A stretch of DNA of 64,000 bases from Desulfovibrio sp. An276 (GCF_002159665.1 NZ_NFJC01000016.1:1-64000); one strand, 5' to 3'; shown: positions 39,622-49,132, numbered from the stretch's first letter. Notes: a model not told the origin generated them from the letters alone. Numbers and translations: made by a program.

Positions 39622-40710
39622 TCAGAACATGTGCTCGTAGCGCTTGGGACAGGTCAGGCACGTTGGCGGTGTGGCCCCGTGGGCCAAATCTGCCCTGAAA
39701 TCCCGATAGTCAAGCATGTCCCAGATCCGAACAGGATCCGTGTCCAGGATATTGCCGTACACAAGCCTCTTTTGTTCGAGGAGTGTTTTTTGCTTGAACA
39801 TCTCCTTCCTGAAGGGGACGTTCAGGTAGATGCAGGGCGAAAGATACCCTTCAGCGTCCACGTAGCAGCTCTTGTCCACATCTTCACGGCAGATGCCGGT
39901 TTTCTTGCCAGGCAGGCAAAAGCGCAGGCTGCGCCCCTTTTCGGCAACGTCTGCACTCACCCTTTCGAGCACGTCCCTGGCCCTTGCAATCTTGTCGTTT
40001 TCGTCGGGCTTGTAGGCCCATTCCCAGTGTTCGGGAAGGACAGGCATGTCCAGGGTGCTGACAACGCATTCCGCTATGTCCCAACTCTCCATGAGTCCTG
40101 GCAGGGCCAGTGTTGCCTCAAGGCGATCCGCAAGAAGAAGGTAGGAAAAATGGATGTGGGGCAACGCACTTCCCATGTCTTTTTTTGCCTTTTGCAAGAG
40201 GCGCACAGCCCTTTCAACGCCTGCAAGGGGGACATTTTTGCGTGCGCCATTGCTTTTTTCGTCCGTGCCAACCAGGGAGAAGGCCACAATGTCCATGCCG
40301 GATTCCACCACCCTGCGGGCAAGGGCCTTGTTCATGACAAGGCCACAGGTGGTCGTGGAAACGGCGCAGCCTGCCTTGCGGGCAAGGTGTACGTAGTCCG
40401 TAAAGCGCGGGTGGGCAAAGGGCTCGCCCCAGCCCTGCAGATGGACGCGCCTTGAGCGCAGCATGAGCGGTGTGAGTGCCGCGAAAACCTTGTCCTGCAT
40501 GTGTCTCGCCTGCCATGCGCTGTGCAGGATACCCCTTGGGCAGTAGGCGCAGGCTCCGGGGCAAAAGGACGTGACCTCGACCTGTATGTGCTGCAGGGGA
40601 CGCGGTTTGGAGTCAAGGCGCGCAAAAAAGCGTTTCAGGGGCCCTGGCAAAAGGTTCTGTGCTTCAAGAAGGGGATCGTGAAGGGGGTCGTGAGTGTTCT
40701 TGCTTGGCAT
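39622..40710 (-). CDS. Radical SAM/SPASM domain protein
   Basis: 362 residues from ATG 40710 (MPSKNTHD); the longer frame overlaps the previous gene and has no better site. The radical SAM cluster motif is CPGACAYC (C-x3-C-x2-C), followed by HLQGWGEPFAHPRF as the SAM-binding GGE-like segment. The C-terminal SPASM region has CYVDAEGYLSPCIY and CLTCPKRYEHMF cysteines for auxiliary clusters. It lies 11 bp after the acyltransferase-like gene and is probably cotranscribed with it and the TraB fusion. Substrate unknown; SPASM proteins often modify peptides or other enzymes. Confidence 0.88.
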   Translation of the reverse strand: MPSKNTHDPLHDPLLEAQNLLPGPLKRFFARLDSKPRPLQHIQVEVTSFCPGACAYCPRGILHSAWQARHMQDKVFAALTPLMLRSRRVHLQGWGEPFAHPRFTDYVHLARKAGCAVSTTTCGLVMNKALARRVVESGMDIVAFSLVGTDEKSNGARKNVPLAGVERAVRLLQKAKKDMGSALPHIHFSYLLLADRLEATLALPGLMESWDIAECVVSTLDMPVLPEHWEWAYKPDENDKIARARDVLERVSADVAEKGRSLRFCLPGKKTGICREDVDKSCYVDAEGYLSPCIYLNVPFRKEMFKQKTLLEQKRLVYGNILDTDPVRIWDMLDYRDFRADLAHGATPPTCLTCPKRYEHMF

Positions 40711-40721
40711 GACTATCTGCC

Positions 40722-41618
40722 CTATGACCTTCCGAAAAGTCTGGCAAAAAAGCCTTTTTGAGGCTTTTTGAAGGAGCATTCAAAAAGCGGGAACCAGGGA
40801 AGAGCCCCCCATTTCCCCTTGAAGAAGCGTATACCCTCGTTGATGGAAAGTCCGAGATTGCAGCGAACCTGTCCGAGAGCAAGACTGTTTTGCAAAAAGG
40901 CATTGAGTAGCGCATCCGCTGTCCCTGGCGGAGCGTCCGGGGTTTTCAGTGCGAAAAGATAGAAGGATGTGGTGTAGGAGGCGTGATCGCCCACAACAAG
41001 GCCTGCCAGGGCCTGATTGTCCCTTCTTCGTGCGGAGTAGAGCACGATATTGCCCGGATTTTGGCGCACGAGGTTCGGCATGCGCGAAAAAAGAAGGGCA
41101 GAGTCGGAGCTGAGCTGCCTTTCTCCGGGACGCTTGCGCATGAGGGTTACGGCATTGGCAAGCAGGACATCGTGTTCCCTGGACCAGGCGGAACCGGTCT
41201 CGATCACAATGTCACGCTCGGCCCTGCGCAGCATGTTTGCAAGCTTGCCCGAGAGGTGGAGATTTTCGAGGGCAAGCCCCTGATACATGTCCTCGTGAAC
41301 CTGTGCGTTTTGCGGAAGGTTTGTGGGCCTTGCAGGCGCAAGGACGGTCACGGTGTCCACGTTTGCAAGCTCAAGGGCCTTGGCAATCGCCCTGTCGAGC
41401 CCGGAGGAGGCTCTGGCTACCCTTGCCCTGATATCACTAGTCTCGCTGAAAAAATCTCTCTCTTCCCTCGGGTAGCCTATGAGAATCAGGGAAGAGCCGG
41501 CTTTCCAGGCAAGGAAATCGTCAATACGCAAAGGTGTGCAAAAGCTCAAGGAGAGCACGTAGTGCGCAAGATGCTCCGGAACCAGGGCGCGTGCGGTATA
41601 GTCGCTGAAGCTGTCCAT
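40722..41618 (-). CDS. GNAT/FemAB-like acyltransferase-type protein
   Basis: 298 residues from ATG 41618, which follows GAGGGACAT; the upstream frame overlaps the preceding gene without a site. The C-terminal half holds an acyltransferase-like fold segment, DNQALAGLVVGDHASYTTSFYLFALK then CNLGLSINEGIRFFKGKWGA, the latter closely matching LHLGLGVNQGIARFKCKWGG in its upstream neighbour. The two genes therefore share a domain by tandem duplication. Specific donor and acceptor are unknown. It sits 14 bp after the TraB fusion gene. Confidence 0.7.
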   Translation of the reverse strand: MDSFSDYTARALVPEHLAHYVLSLSFCTPLRIDDFLAWKAGSSLILIGYPREERDFFSETSDIRARVARASSGLDRAIAKALELANVDTVTVLAPARPTNLPQNAQVHEDMYQGLALENLHLSGKLANMLRRAERDIVIETGSAWSREHDVLLANAVTLMRKRPGERQLSSDSALLFSRMPNLVRQNPGNIVLYSARRRDNQALAGLVVGDHASYTTSFYLFALKTPDAPPGTADALLNAFLQNSLALGQVRCNLGLSINEGIRFFKGKWGALPWFPLFECSFKKPQKGFFARLFGRS

Positions 41619-41632
41619 ATGTCCCTCGTAGC

Positions 41633-43414
41633 CTATGCCTTGATTTTGCTGAAGAAACCACGGTTGCAGGCTGTGACCGCAAAGCCGTCCTCTTCCAGCA
41701 TGGAGCGCAGGTTGAGCAGATGTGCGGAACCGACCAGGGCCAGGGCATTGCCAGCCTCGAGGTAGGGCAGCATGCGCTCGCGAAAGCGCTGATCGCGCTT
41801 GCCTATGATGTGCCCGGTTCTGGTGGGGAATTCCGTGGTTGTCCCGGAAAGCCCCAGCAGATCGCCGGCAAGGTAGGCCTTTTCGTTGGCCTTGCGGTAT
41901 TTGGGCCAGTTGTTGCAATCCTTGAGGAAATTGACTGCCCTTTGGACCGGCACTGCGCGCAGGGCATCGATCTGTTCCTCGATGTCCTCCATGGCGAGGA
42001 TGCGCTTGCCCTCTGCCTGGGCTATGCGCCAGGCCTCGAGGTCTACGGAGTACTTCCAGCCCGAGCGCTCAAGATAGGCGCACCACAGGGCAAAGAAGGC
42101 GTACCAGTGGCGTGTTCTGCGCAAATACCAGCCAACGTCCGCCTTGTTGGGAGCCTCGATGTTCAAAAGTCTGGCCCAAAAGCCCTCTGGCCCGCGGACA
42201 ATGCGCTCGAGATTGTGCCTCTCCTCTTCGGTAAGCAGATTGTACAGACATTCGGAGGGCTCTGGCGGTGTCTTGCCCGCAAGGCTGACCTTCTCAAGGC
42301 TTGCGTCATCGAGATGCCCCTCGAAAAGGACAGTGTCTATGTGTCGGTAGAGTTTCTTGAAGGACTGTTCAAAGGATTTGCTGAAAAAGTGGGAAGTGCC
42401 CCCAATCCAGGACGTGCGGCCGTTCTTTTCCAGCTTCCAGAGCATGCGGAAGGGGCGCTGGGCGTAGTCGTGCTCCCTGCGTTCGCGCTCGTCCATGTCC
42501 AGATCCATGCTCGCTTCGAGGCTGTGCAGGATCACGTTGACGGAAACACTCTTTTTCGCTTCCTGCCACTGCCCCTCGACATAGGGAAAGGCCGCAAAGC
42601 CGCCCCACTTGCACTTGAATCTGGCAATGCCCTGGTTTACGCCAAGCCCAAGATGCAGATAGCTCTTTCCGGCATTTCTTGCCTCTTCAATCATGCGGGC
42701 AAAAAGGACGTCCGATGCGTGGGGCGCGTAGAATTCCTTCGAGTGGGCACCAAGAAGATAGGTGTCGAAGCCGGGCATGAAGGTGTCTACCACAAGGCAG
42801 GCCGCAAGCCTGTTCTCTTCAGTCCAGGCGTTGAGGGCAAAGACCTCGCAATCGGGTGCGTTGAAAAGCTCTTCTACCTTGGTGTACAGGGCCTGAACGT
42901 TGGCTGGCAGGGTATTTCTGGTCAAAAACTCGCCCCACAGGCGCCTGTGGGCAGGAGTGAAGACCCTAGCTTTTTCCACCCGCAAGCTGGGACCATAGGT
43001 TGTGGCAATGCTTGCAAGACGTTTTGGAACGGGTTTTGCCAGATCAAGAAGGTAGTACTCATCCCTCTTGGTCGTGTGCCCGGCAAGGCCCTTGGGCAGA
43101 GATGGCGCAGCAACCCGTATGTCCCTTGCCCCGCTGCGGGAAATGGCGCTTTTGAGGGCAGCGTCAAATTCTTCTTCACTGCCCGGAGCACCCTCAAGAG
43201 GAAAGCCTATGCCCAAAAGCCAGTCCCTGTCGGCAAGGAAGAGATAGTTGCCCTCGCGAAAGGCCCGTCCGTTGCTTGCCCTTGCCATGAGGGAAACGGA
43301 ATGTTCTGGCACACCCCCTACCCTTGCATACAGTTCTGCGTCAAAGGCCTGGTCTTTGAGGTGGCCTTTGGGTTGGAATGTGGTCAAATGTGCAGTTTTT
43401 GCGGCAGTATCCAT
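41633..43414 (-). CDS. Fusion of GNAT-like domain with TraB/GumN-type domain
   Basis: 593 residues from ATG 43414 (MDTAAKTAHLTT), preceded by GGAGAG. Residues about 40-300 are the same acyltransferase-like domain as the downstream neighbour (VVDTFMPGFDTYLLGAHS, LHLGLGVNQGIARFKCKWGG). Residues about 335-593 are a TraB/GumN (Tiki-like) domain: GRTSWIGGTSHFFSKSFEQS with the G-T-x-H signature, TVLFEGHLDD with the conserved Glu, and a terminal NALALVGSAHLLNLRSMLEE with the second G-x-x-H. TraB/GumN proteins are related to metalloproteases. The combination of both domains in one chain is unusual to me. Confidence 0.82.
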   Translation of the reverse strand: MDTAAKTAHLTTFQPKGHLKDQAFDAELYARVGGVPEHSVSLMARASNGRAFREGNYLFLADRDWLLGIGFPLEGAPGSEEEFDAALKSAISRSGARDIRVAAPSLPKGLAGHTTKRDEYYLLDLAKPVPKRLASIATTYGPSLRVEKARVFTPAHRRLWGEFLTRNTLPANVQALYTKVEELFNAPDCEVFALNAWTEENRLAACLVVDTFMPGFDTYLLGAHSKEFYAPHASDVLFARMIEEARNAGKSYLHLGLGVNQGIARFKCKWGGFAAFPYVEGQWQEAKKSVSVNVILHSLEASMDLDMDERERREHDYAQRPFRMLWKLEKNGRTSWIGGTSHFFSKSFEQSFKKLYRHIDTVLFEGHLDDASLEKVSLAGKTPPEPSECLYNLLTEEERHNLERIVRGPEGFWARLLNIEAPNKADVGWYLRRTRHWYAFFALWCAYLERSGWKYSVDLEAWRIAQAEGKRILAMEDIEEQIDALRAVPVQRAVNFLKDCNNWPKYRKANEKAYLAGDLLGLSGTTTEFPTRTGHIIGKRDQRFRERMLPYLEAGNALALVGSAHLLNLRSMLEEDGFAVTACNRGFFSKIKA

Positions 43415-43575
43415 AAACTCTCCAGGATGCGCCAGTTGTGTGGCATTTTTTTCTGACGGATGATCGCAAAGAAGGGAGAGGCTGGCAAGCCCGGAAAAGG
43501 ACACTTTCAGAGGGCACTTTGTCTGTACAGATGAGGACGGAAGATTGGATTGCGAAAAAAAATTGCGACAAACTC

Positions 43576-43604
43576 TTGACAGCCAGGGGGTTCTTGGCTA
43601 CTTT
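43576..43604 (+). promoter_or_regulatory. Promoter of tRNA-fMet
   Basis: TTGACA at 43576-43581, 17 bp spacer, TACTTT at 43599-43604. The predicted start lies just before the tRNA at 43616. Confidence 0.75.
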
Positions 43605-43615
43605 TACAAATGCGC

Positions 43616-43692
<77 letters not shown>

Positions 43693-43708
43693 GCTTCGAA
43701 TACAACAA

Positions 43709-43740
43709 GGATCCATGAAGACATCATGGGTCCTTTTTTT
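43709..43740 (+). terminator. Terminator of tRNA-fMet
   Basis: GGATCCATG (43709-43717) pairs with CATGGGTCC (43725-43733) around a 7-nt loop, followed by seven Ts (43734-43740). Confidence 0.85.
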
Positions 43741-43782
43741 GTGCCCATTGCAGTTCCAATACCGCAAGGGGCCTTCTGTATC

Positions 43783-44949
43783 CTATGCCTCAGGTTCCGT
43801 GTAGAACCAGGTGAGTTCGTGCTTGTTGCAGGAGAGATGCCGTATCTTCGCCCCTTCTATCGAGGCAAAGGCGGCAATGAGATTGTGGTCTTCGTCGGAC
43901 TGAAACTTGATTGTGCAAAGTGCGTGGCGCATGGCCCGGGCATCAATGTACTGTCGCACAAGGGACAGGAGTCTCTCGGGATAGCAGATCATGTCCGAAA
44001 AGAGCCAGTCCACACGACCTGTGAGATCGGGTGTCAGGGCAAAGCCGCTGCCAAGGCAGTGATTGACATTGGGCATGCTCTCGATGTGGGGTGCAAGGGG
44101 AGCCTTGTCTATGGAAAAGACGCGGGTGCCCAGATTGCCCAAAACCCATGTCCAGCTTCCGGGTGCTGCCCCAAGCTCAAGGCAGAGAGCGCCTGGCGCA
44201 GGGCGTACGCCAAAGATGGTAAAAGACTCCCAGAGTTTGAGATAGGCTCTTCCTGGCGGATCCTCCCTGTTTTCCACAAAGTGCACTTCTCCGTCCGCAA
44301 AGGGGGACGTTGTCTCGGCAGAAGCGAGGACAAGCTCCTTGTTCCAGAGAAGGTATGCGCCCATGGGATGCGGGGTAAACTCCTCGCCAAAAACCAGGGG
44401 TGTGCGTTTTACACGCGGCAGGGCTTCCTCGATGAGGGTGGCCCTGCGGTTGAGGCCGCTTTCCCTGTCCAGATGGGCGCTCCAGCGGCGCTGAATGGCA
44501 GAGAGCTTTCGCGCCGCATCCGAAATGGAGGCTACGGGAATCCAGGCGGGATGAAGCCAGCTTGTCTGGGCCCAGCAGGGACGGGATTCGCCCCTGGCAA
44601 GCACGGCCCTGCCGCGAATGGCAAGGACACTGTCGCCCAGCTCCTCCACAAGCTGCCCCATGAGTCCCCTGGGGGCTATGTGCACGCAAAAGCTGCCCTC
44701 TTCGGGAAGAGTCTCAAGCCTTTCCGGGGCATAGCGCGCCACAATGCGTGCAAGTTCCGGATCCTCGCCAAGGCCGTGCAGTCTTCTGCCATGCCCCTTG
44801 CCACTCCTGCTCCCCTTTTCGGAGGACATGCCGCCCTTTCTCTGGGACGTTTTGGGACGTGTGCCTTCCCGAAAAGTTCTGTCGGGCGCCTTGTCGGCGG
44901 CCCTTGCGCCGTTCGGGCGTCTAGCCTTGCCGTACACGGAAAGAGCCAT
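43783..44949 (-). CDS. RlmM/FtsJ-like SAM-dependent rRNA methyltransferase
   Basis: 388 residues from ATG 44949, with AGAGAGG before it. The C-terminal half is a Rossmann methyltransferase: CLELGAAPGSWTWVL (motif I), RVFSIDKAPLAP, VDWLFSDMICYPERL (catalytic Asp) and HALCTIKFQSDEDHN (catalytic Lys). The L-x-L-G-A-A-P-G-S-W-T block and order are typical of RlmM, which 2'-O-methylates 23S rRNA C2498. The N-terminal THUMP-like part is short compared with E. coli RlmM (366 residues), and the first 35 residues are basic and low-complexity. It probably methylates ribosomal RNA; exact site unproven. Confidence 0.82.
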   Translation of the reverse strand: MALSVYGKARRPNGARAADKAPDRTFREGTRPKTSQRKGGMSSEKGSRSGKGHGRRLHGLGEDPELARIVARYAPERLETLPEEGSFCVHIAPRGLMGQLVEELGDSVLAIRGRAVLARGESRPCWAQTSWLHPAWIPVASISDAARKLSAIQRRWSAHLDRESGLNRRATLIEEALPRVKRTPLVFGEEFTPHPMGAYLLWNKELVLASAETTSPFADGEVHFVENREDPPGRAYLKLWESFTIFGVRPAPGALCLELGAAPGSWTWVLGNLGTRVFSIDKAPLAPHIESMPNVNHCLGSGFALTPDLTGRVDWLFSDMICYPERLLSLVRQYIDARAMRHALCTIKFQSDEDHNLIAAFASIEGAKIRHLSCNKHELTWFYTEPEA

Positions 44950-45068
44950 GGTACCTCTCTTTGATTTCGGATTTGTAGAAAGAACTGCGACCCTTGGGGA
45001 CAAGCTCAAGAAAGTTGTTTTCAACAAGATTGCGTAGACTCTTCCCCAGTTGAAAAAACGGCTTGAGC

Positions 45069-46355
45069 CTAGCGCATGTCTACGACACGCTTGGATTTGC
45101 TGAAGGTACGCGGCAGCGTCGAGGGATCGGCTATTTCGACAGCCACGCGCACAAAGAGCGAGGTATGCATGTCCTGGGAAATTTTTTCTGCAATGGCCGC
45201 ATCTGCGTCGCTTGTCCTACCTTCCGCCCTTTCCACGGTAATCTTCATGGAATCCCTTGCCTGATCGTCACGGGTAAGCAGAATCTGGTATTCGCTGCCA
45301 ACCTCTTCGTATCTGGAAAGGACGTCCGCAATCTGTCCGGGGTAGATGTTGACACCACGGAAGATGATCATGTCGTCCGAGCGTCCGAGTATGGTGCTGT
45401 GTCTCGGCATATTGAGGCCGCAGGCGCATGTTCCGGGCACAATGCTTGCCAAATCGTGGGTACGGTAGCGTATGAGCGGCACGGCTTCCTTGCACAGCGA
45501 GGTCACGACCATCTCGCCCACCTGTCCGTCCGGCACGGGCTTCTGGGTCACGGGATCGAGAATTTCTATGATGAAGAGATCTGCCCAGTAGTGGAGGCCT
45601 GTGTGGCAGCTGCATTCAATGGAGGATCCGGGACCGTACATTTCCGTCATGCCGCCGATGTCGTAGCTGCCCTCAAGGCCGAGCTTGGATTCCATGGCAA
45701 GGCGCATCTTTTCGCTGCGCATTTCCGAACCGCAGATAATGGTGCGCAGTTTGAGCTTGTCGCGTATGCCTGCCCTTTCCACTTCTTCGGCCAGAAGCAG
45801 GGCCATGGACGCGGTCGCGCCAAAACAGGTGGTGCCCATGTCTTCCATAAGCTGCAGATGGATCTGCAGATTCCCGGGACCTACGGGAATGGTCAAGAGG
45901 CCGAACATCTCGCTGCCCATCTGAAAACCCGCACCAGCAGTCCACAAACCGTACCCCACGGCAATCTGCATGCGATCCTTCGGCGTCAAGCCAGCCATCT
46001 CGTAGCAGCGGGCCATTTGTGTATTGAAGGTGTGGATATCCTTCTCGGTGTAGGCCAGAATCTTGCGCTTGCCCGTTGTGCCGCTCGACGCGTGCACGCG
46101 CACAACCTTTTCCGGGGGCACGCACAAAAGCGGCAGGGGGTAGCCGGCCCTCAGATCGTCCGCATCGGTTGTGGGCAGGGCTGTTATGTCCTCAAGGCTT
46201 CTGATGTCGTTGGCATTGACGCCAGCCTTGCGGAAAAGCTCCCTGTACTGAGGCGAGTTCTGGGCATGGTGCACGGTCCAGACAAGCCCTTTTGTGCGGA
46301 TATCAAGCAGTTCTTCGTCTGTATGATTGGGAATAAAGCGAAATTTCTTGTCCAT
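45069..46355 (-). CDS. paaK: Phenylacetate-CoA ligase (PaaK family)
   Basis: 428 residues from ATG 46355 (MDKKFRFIPNH), the normal family length; the longer frame upstream overlaps sfsA. AMP-forming motifs are HASSGTTGKRKILAYT (P-loop), YDIGGMTEMYGPG, EAVPLIRYRTHDL and GRSDDMIIFRGVNIYPGQI. It activates an aryl or carboxylic acid to its CoA thioester via an adenylate in the cytoplasm. No paa catabolic genes are nearby, so phenylacetate, indoleacetate or another acid may be the substrate, as in many anaerobes where this ligase stands alone. Ribosome site is weak (GGGGCC). Confidence 0.9.
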   Translation of the reverse strand: MDKKFRFIPNHTDEELLDIRTKGLVWTVHHAQNSPQYRELFRKAGVNANDIRSLEDITALPTTDADDLRAGYPLPLLCVPPEKVVRVHASSGTTGKRKILAYTEKDIHTFNTQMARCYEMAGLTPKDRMQIAVGYGLWTAGAGFQMGSEMFGLLTIPVGPGNLQIHLQLMEDMGTTCFGATASMALLLAEEVERAGIRDKLKLRTIICGSEMRSEKMRLAMESKLGLEGSYDIGGMTEMYGPGSSIECSCHTGLHYWADLFIIEILDPVTQKPVPDGQVGEMVVTSLCKEAVPLIRYRTHDLASIVPGTCACGLNMPRHSTILGRSDDMIIFRGVNIYPGQIADVLSRYEEVGSEYQILLTRDDQARDSMKITVERAEGRTSDADAAIAEKISQDMHTSLFVRVAVEIADPSTLPRTFSKSKRVVDMR

Positions 46356-46497
46356 GATGCTGGCCCCGGAACAGAGTGCAAGGCAAAAAGGAAAATGGAA
46401 GGAGCGTGCGTTTTTTTCGGCAATCAGACTCTTCCACACAAGTTCCCCTAAGGCAAAACGGCCTTGTGCGCAAGATTGCAAAGGTGATCTGCCCCCG

Positions 46498-47250
46498 TCA
46501 TTTGGTGCAATACGCAAGGGGCAGGCGCTGTGCAAGATGGACACCTTTGGGGGTGACCCTTGCCACATAGGGATGGATTTCAACGCCCATGGCTTCTGCC
46601 TGCCAGAAAAGCCGTGCGTAGTCCTCGTCGATGCACTCCGCAGGCCCGAAGCAGCAAGCGTCCGTGCGCTGGACAAGATAGAACATGGCTGCCCGCTCGC
46701 CACAGGCGACAACATCCATAAGTTCCTCAAGGTGTTTTTTGCCGCGCTCGCTTTTTGCGTCCGGAAACATGGCCACATCGTCTTCAACCATGGTGACGTT
46801 CTTGCATTCGACCCACAGACGCGGGAGCCCCTCTCCTTCGAGCAGGGCATCAAAGCGGCTTTTCTTGCGCGTGGTTTCGGTGCGCAGCGTCTCGTAGCCT
46901 TCGGCAAAGTCTAGCGCACCTGCCAAAAAGGCCTGTACCAGCATGCGGTTCGGGAGAGAGGTGTTGACGCCCACAAAGCAGCCAGCAGCCTCGCAGAAGA
47001 TAGCCTCCTGTGTCCAGCAAAGCTTGCGCTTGGGGTTGTCCGAATAGGAGGCCAGGATCGTGCTTGATGGGCGGGTAAGGCCCAGCATGGAGCCTGTGTT
47101 GTTGGAATGTATCCACGTCTCTTTCCCGTCCATGAGTGTCAGGACAAGAAAGCGCTTTTCCCTGCGGACAAAAAGGGCCTGCCTGCAGGGGCCGGAAAAG
47201 GGGACCATGGCCTTGGCCTCTTCCTTTCGAGTGTCTTTGCAAAAAAGCAT
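46498..47250 (-). CDS. sfsA: SfsA family nuclease-like protein
   Basis: 250 residues from ATG 47250, preceded by TAGGAT. It carries the SfsA fold landmarks: KRFLVLTLMDGKETWIHSNN with NTGSM, VGVNTSLPNRMLVQAFLAG, SRFDALLEGEGLPRLWVECKNVT (PD-(D/E)xK-like D..E.K), FPDAKSERGKKHLEEL and AMFYLVQRTDACCFGPA. Family members are called sugar fermentation stimulation proteins; the domain has a nuclease-like active site and E. coli SfsA binds DNA. Length is normal (about 235-250). It ends 142 bp before the PaaK start. Confidence 0.92.
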   Translation of the reverse strand: MLFCKDTRKEEAKAMVPFSGPCRQALFVRREKRFLVLTLMDGKETWIHSNNTGSMLGLTRPSSTILASYSDNPKRKLCWTQEAIFCEAAGCFVGVNTSLPNRMLVQAFLAGALDFAEGYETLRTETTRKKSRFDALLEGEGLPRLWVECKNVTMVEDDVAMFPDAKSERGKKHLEELMDVVACGERAAMFYLVQRTDACCFGPAECIDEDYARLFWQAEAMGVEIHPYVARVTPKGVHLAQRLPLAYCTK

Positions 47251-47510
47251 GGCGTATCCTAAGCGTAAGGCATCATCCAGGGGATCCCTTGTGGGTGTTC
47301 CCGGACAAGGCCAGGGGAAAATGGGGCCAGAAAGTATTTTTTTAGAGCTGCGTTCTGTCAAGAAGTCTTGCTCCCTGCAGCTGCCAAAGGCTTTTGCTCT
47401 GTTGTCTATGCCTTGCAAAAAGGATATCTGACAAGGACGTTTTGCACGAAATTGTCTGCCTGCGAGCGGGCCTTGTGGCACGGCAGGGGAGACAGGCAAG
47501 GAGAGAGGAC

Positions 47511-48704
47511 ATGCAGATTTCAGACAGACTGTCGCAGATCAAACCGTCGCTGACCCTGGCCATGAATGCCAAGGCCCTGGAGCTCAAGGACAAGGGAATC
47601 ATGGTCACAAGCCTGGCCATTGGCCAACCGGATTTCCCCACCCCGAAACACATTTGCGAAGCTGCCAAGGCAGCCATTGACGCAAATTTTTGCGGCTACA
47701 CGGCAGTGCCCGGCATTCTCGAACTGCGCAAGGCCGTATGCGGCTATTTCCGCAACCAGTACGATCTGGAAACAGAGGTCGAGAACATTCTTGTCTCTGC
47801 CGGAGGCAAGCACGCCCTCTACAACTACTTTGCCACAGTCCTGAACCCCGGTGATGAGGTCATCATTCCCGTACCCTACTGGGTCAGCTACCCGGATATG
47901 GTGAAACTCGTGGACGCTGTGCCGGTCTTTATCTCGGCCACAGCCGAGGATCATTTCAAGATCAAGCCCGAGCAGCTGGCAAAGGCCATCACACCCAAGA
48001 CAAAGCTCTTCATCCTCAATTCTCCCAACAACCCCACCGGTGCCGTGTACACGGAAGAGGAGCTGAAGGCCCTCATGGATGTGGCCATCAACGCAGGCAT
48101 CATGGTCATAGCCGACGAGATGTACGATCAGCTCGTGTTCGAGCCTGCCCAGATGAGCAGCGTCAGCCCCTATGTGGCAAAATATCCGGAACAGGTGAGC
48201 ATTTTGGGCGGTCTTTCCAAGAGCTTTGCCATGACAGGCTGGCGCGTGGGCTACCTTGTGTCCCATCCCGATATCATCAAGAAGGCCACGGTGATGCAGG
48301 GGCAGACCACATCCAACATCTGCTCCATCACCCAGAAGGCTGCTCTCGCAGCCCTCACAGGTCCCATGGACTGCATAGCTAGGATGCGCGACGCCTTCAT
48401 GAGAAGAAGGGATCTTGCCCTGAAGATCATTTCCGGCTGGCCCTTTGCAGTCTGTCCCAAGCCCGATGGCGCCTTCTATCTCTTTGTGGATGTGCACAAG
48501 TGCTACACCCCGAAGATCTCCGGCTCGCTTGCCTTGAGCCAGTATCTTCTGGAAAAGGTCCATGTGGCCATCACCCCAGGCATTGCCTTTGGCGACGACA
48601 ACTGCATCCGCCTCTCCTACGCAGTTTCTGACGAGGTTTTGCAGGAAGCTGTCTTCAAGCTGGGCGAAGTCCTGGCAGAGCTGGCAGACGAAGCATCCAT
48701 GTAG
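47511..48704 (+). CDS. aspC: Class I pyridoxal-phosphate aminotransferase (AspC-like)
   Basis: 397 residues from ATG 47511, preceded by GAGAGAGGAC. Fold-type I features are GQPDFPTPKHICEAAKAAID, YTAVPGILELRKAV, ILVSAGGKHALYNYFATVLN (phosphate-binding loop), LNSPNNPTGAVYTEEEL, VIADEMYDQLVFE (Asp), GGLSKSFAMTGWRVGYLV (Lys that binds the cofactor) and CIRLSYAVSDE (Arg). It most likely transfers the amino group between aspartate (or aromatic amino acids) and 2-oxoglutarate. Single-gene unit with its own terminator. Confidence 0.92.
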   Translation: MQISDRLSQIKPSLTLAMNAKALELKDKGIMVTSLAIGQPDFPTPKHICEAAKAAIDANFCGYTAVPGILELRKAVCGYFRNQYDLETEVENILVSAGGKHALYNYFATVLNPGDEVIIPVPYWVSYPDMVKLVDAVPVFISATAEDHFKIKPEQLAKAITPKTKLFILNSPNNPTGAVYTEEELKALMDVAINAGIMVIADEMYDQLVFEPAQMSSVSPYVAKYPEQVSILGGLSKSFAMTGWRVGYLVSHPDIIKKATVMQGQTTSNICSITQKAALAALTGPMDCIARMRDAFMRRRDLALKIISGWPFAVCPKPDGAFYLFVDVHKCYTPKISGSLALSQYLLEKVHVAITPGIAFGDDNCIRLSYAVSDEVLQEAVFKLGEVLAELADEASM

Positions 48705-48776
48705 CGCAAGCGCTTTGCGCATGTCCGTCACACCCTAGTCCCTGTCCCAGAACGACGGGAACAGGGGGAAAGTTCA

Positions 48777-48808
48777 GGGCCCGAAGGCACAGCCTTCGGG
48801 CCCTTTCT
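48777..48808 (+). terminator. Terminator of the aminotransferase gene
   Basis: GGGCCCGAAGGC (48777-48788) pairs perfectly with GCCTTCGGGCCC (48792-48803), loop ACA, followed by TTTCT. Confidence 0.85.
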
Positions 48809-48859
48809 GCCGAAAAAAGAGGCTTCGTGAAAATTTTTCGAAAAATTTGAAATTTTTTG

Positions 48860-48888
48860 TTGACAGACACCCCGGGTTCGGCTATCTA
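48860..48888 (+). promoter_or_regulatory. Promoter of tRNA-Ala
   Basis: TTGACA at 48860-48865, 17 bp spacer, TATCTA at 48883-48888, twelve bases before the tRNA. An A/T-rich stretch upstream could act as an UP element. Confidence 0.8.
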
Positions 48889-48900
48889 GTTCTGGTGCTT

Positions 48901-48976
<76 letters not shown>

Positions 48977-48987
48977 GAAATTTCCAA

Positions 48988-49018
48988 GGGTTCGTGATTA
49001 GGTCACGGACCCTTTTTT
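48988..49018 (+). terminator. Terminator of tRNA-Ala
   Basis: GGGTTCGTGA (48988-48997) pairs with TCACGGACCC (49003-49012), loop TTAGG, followed by six Ts. Confidence 0.88.
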
Positions 49019-49100
49019 CATATCCAAAGTGAAATACGGCCTTGCGGAAAGCACAAGGGACAGCCAGAAATAACGCGGGCATATGGCCGCACAGGGCGTG

Positions 49101-49132
49101 AAAAAAGGGGAGCGGATTCTACTCCACTCCCC
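49101..49132 (-). terminator. Terminator of purD-purE
   Basis: On the minus strand GGGGAG-T-GGA pairs with TCC-G-CTCCCC around a 6-nt loop, followed by six Ts. It begins about 20 bp beyond the purE stop. Confidence 0.8.

Noticed and set aside
41720-43456. Plus-strand frame of 578 codons antisense to the GNAT-TraB fusion
   Set aside because: Same shadow effect; the sense protein carries two recognised domains.
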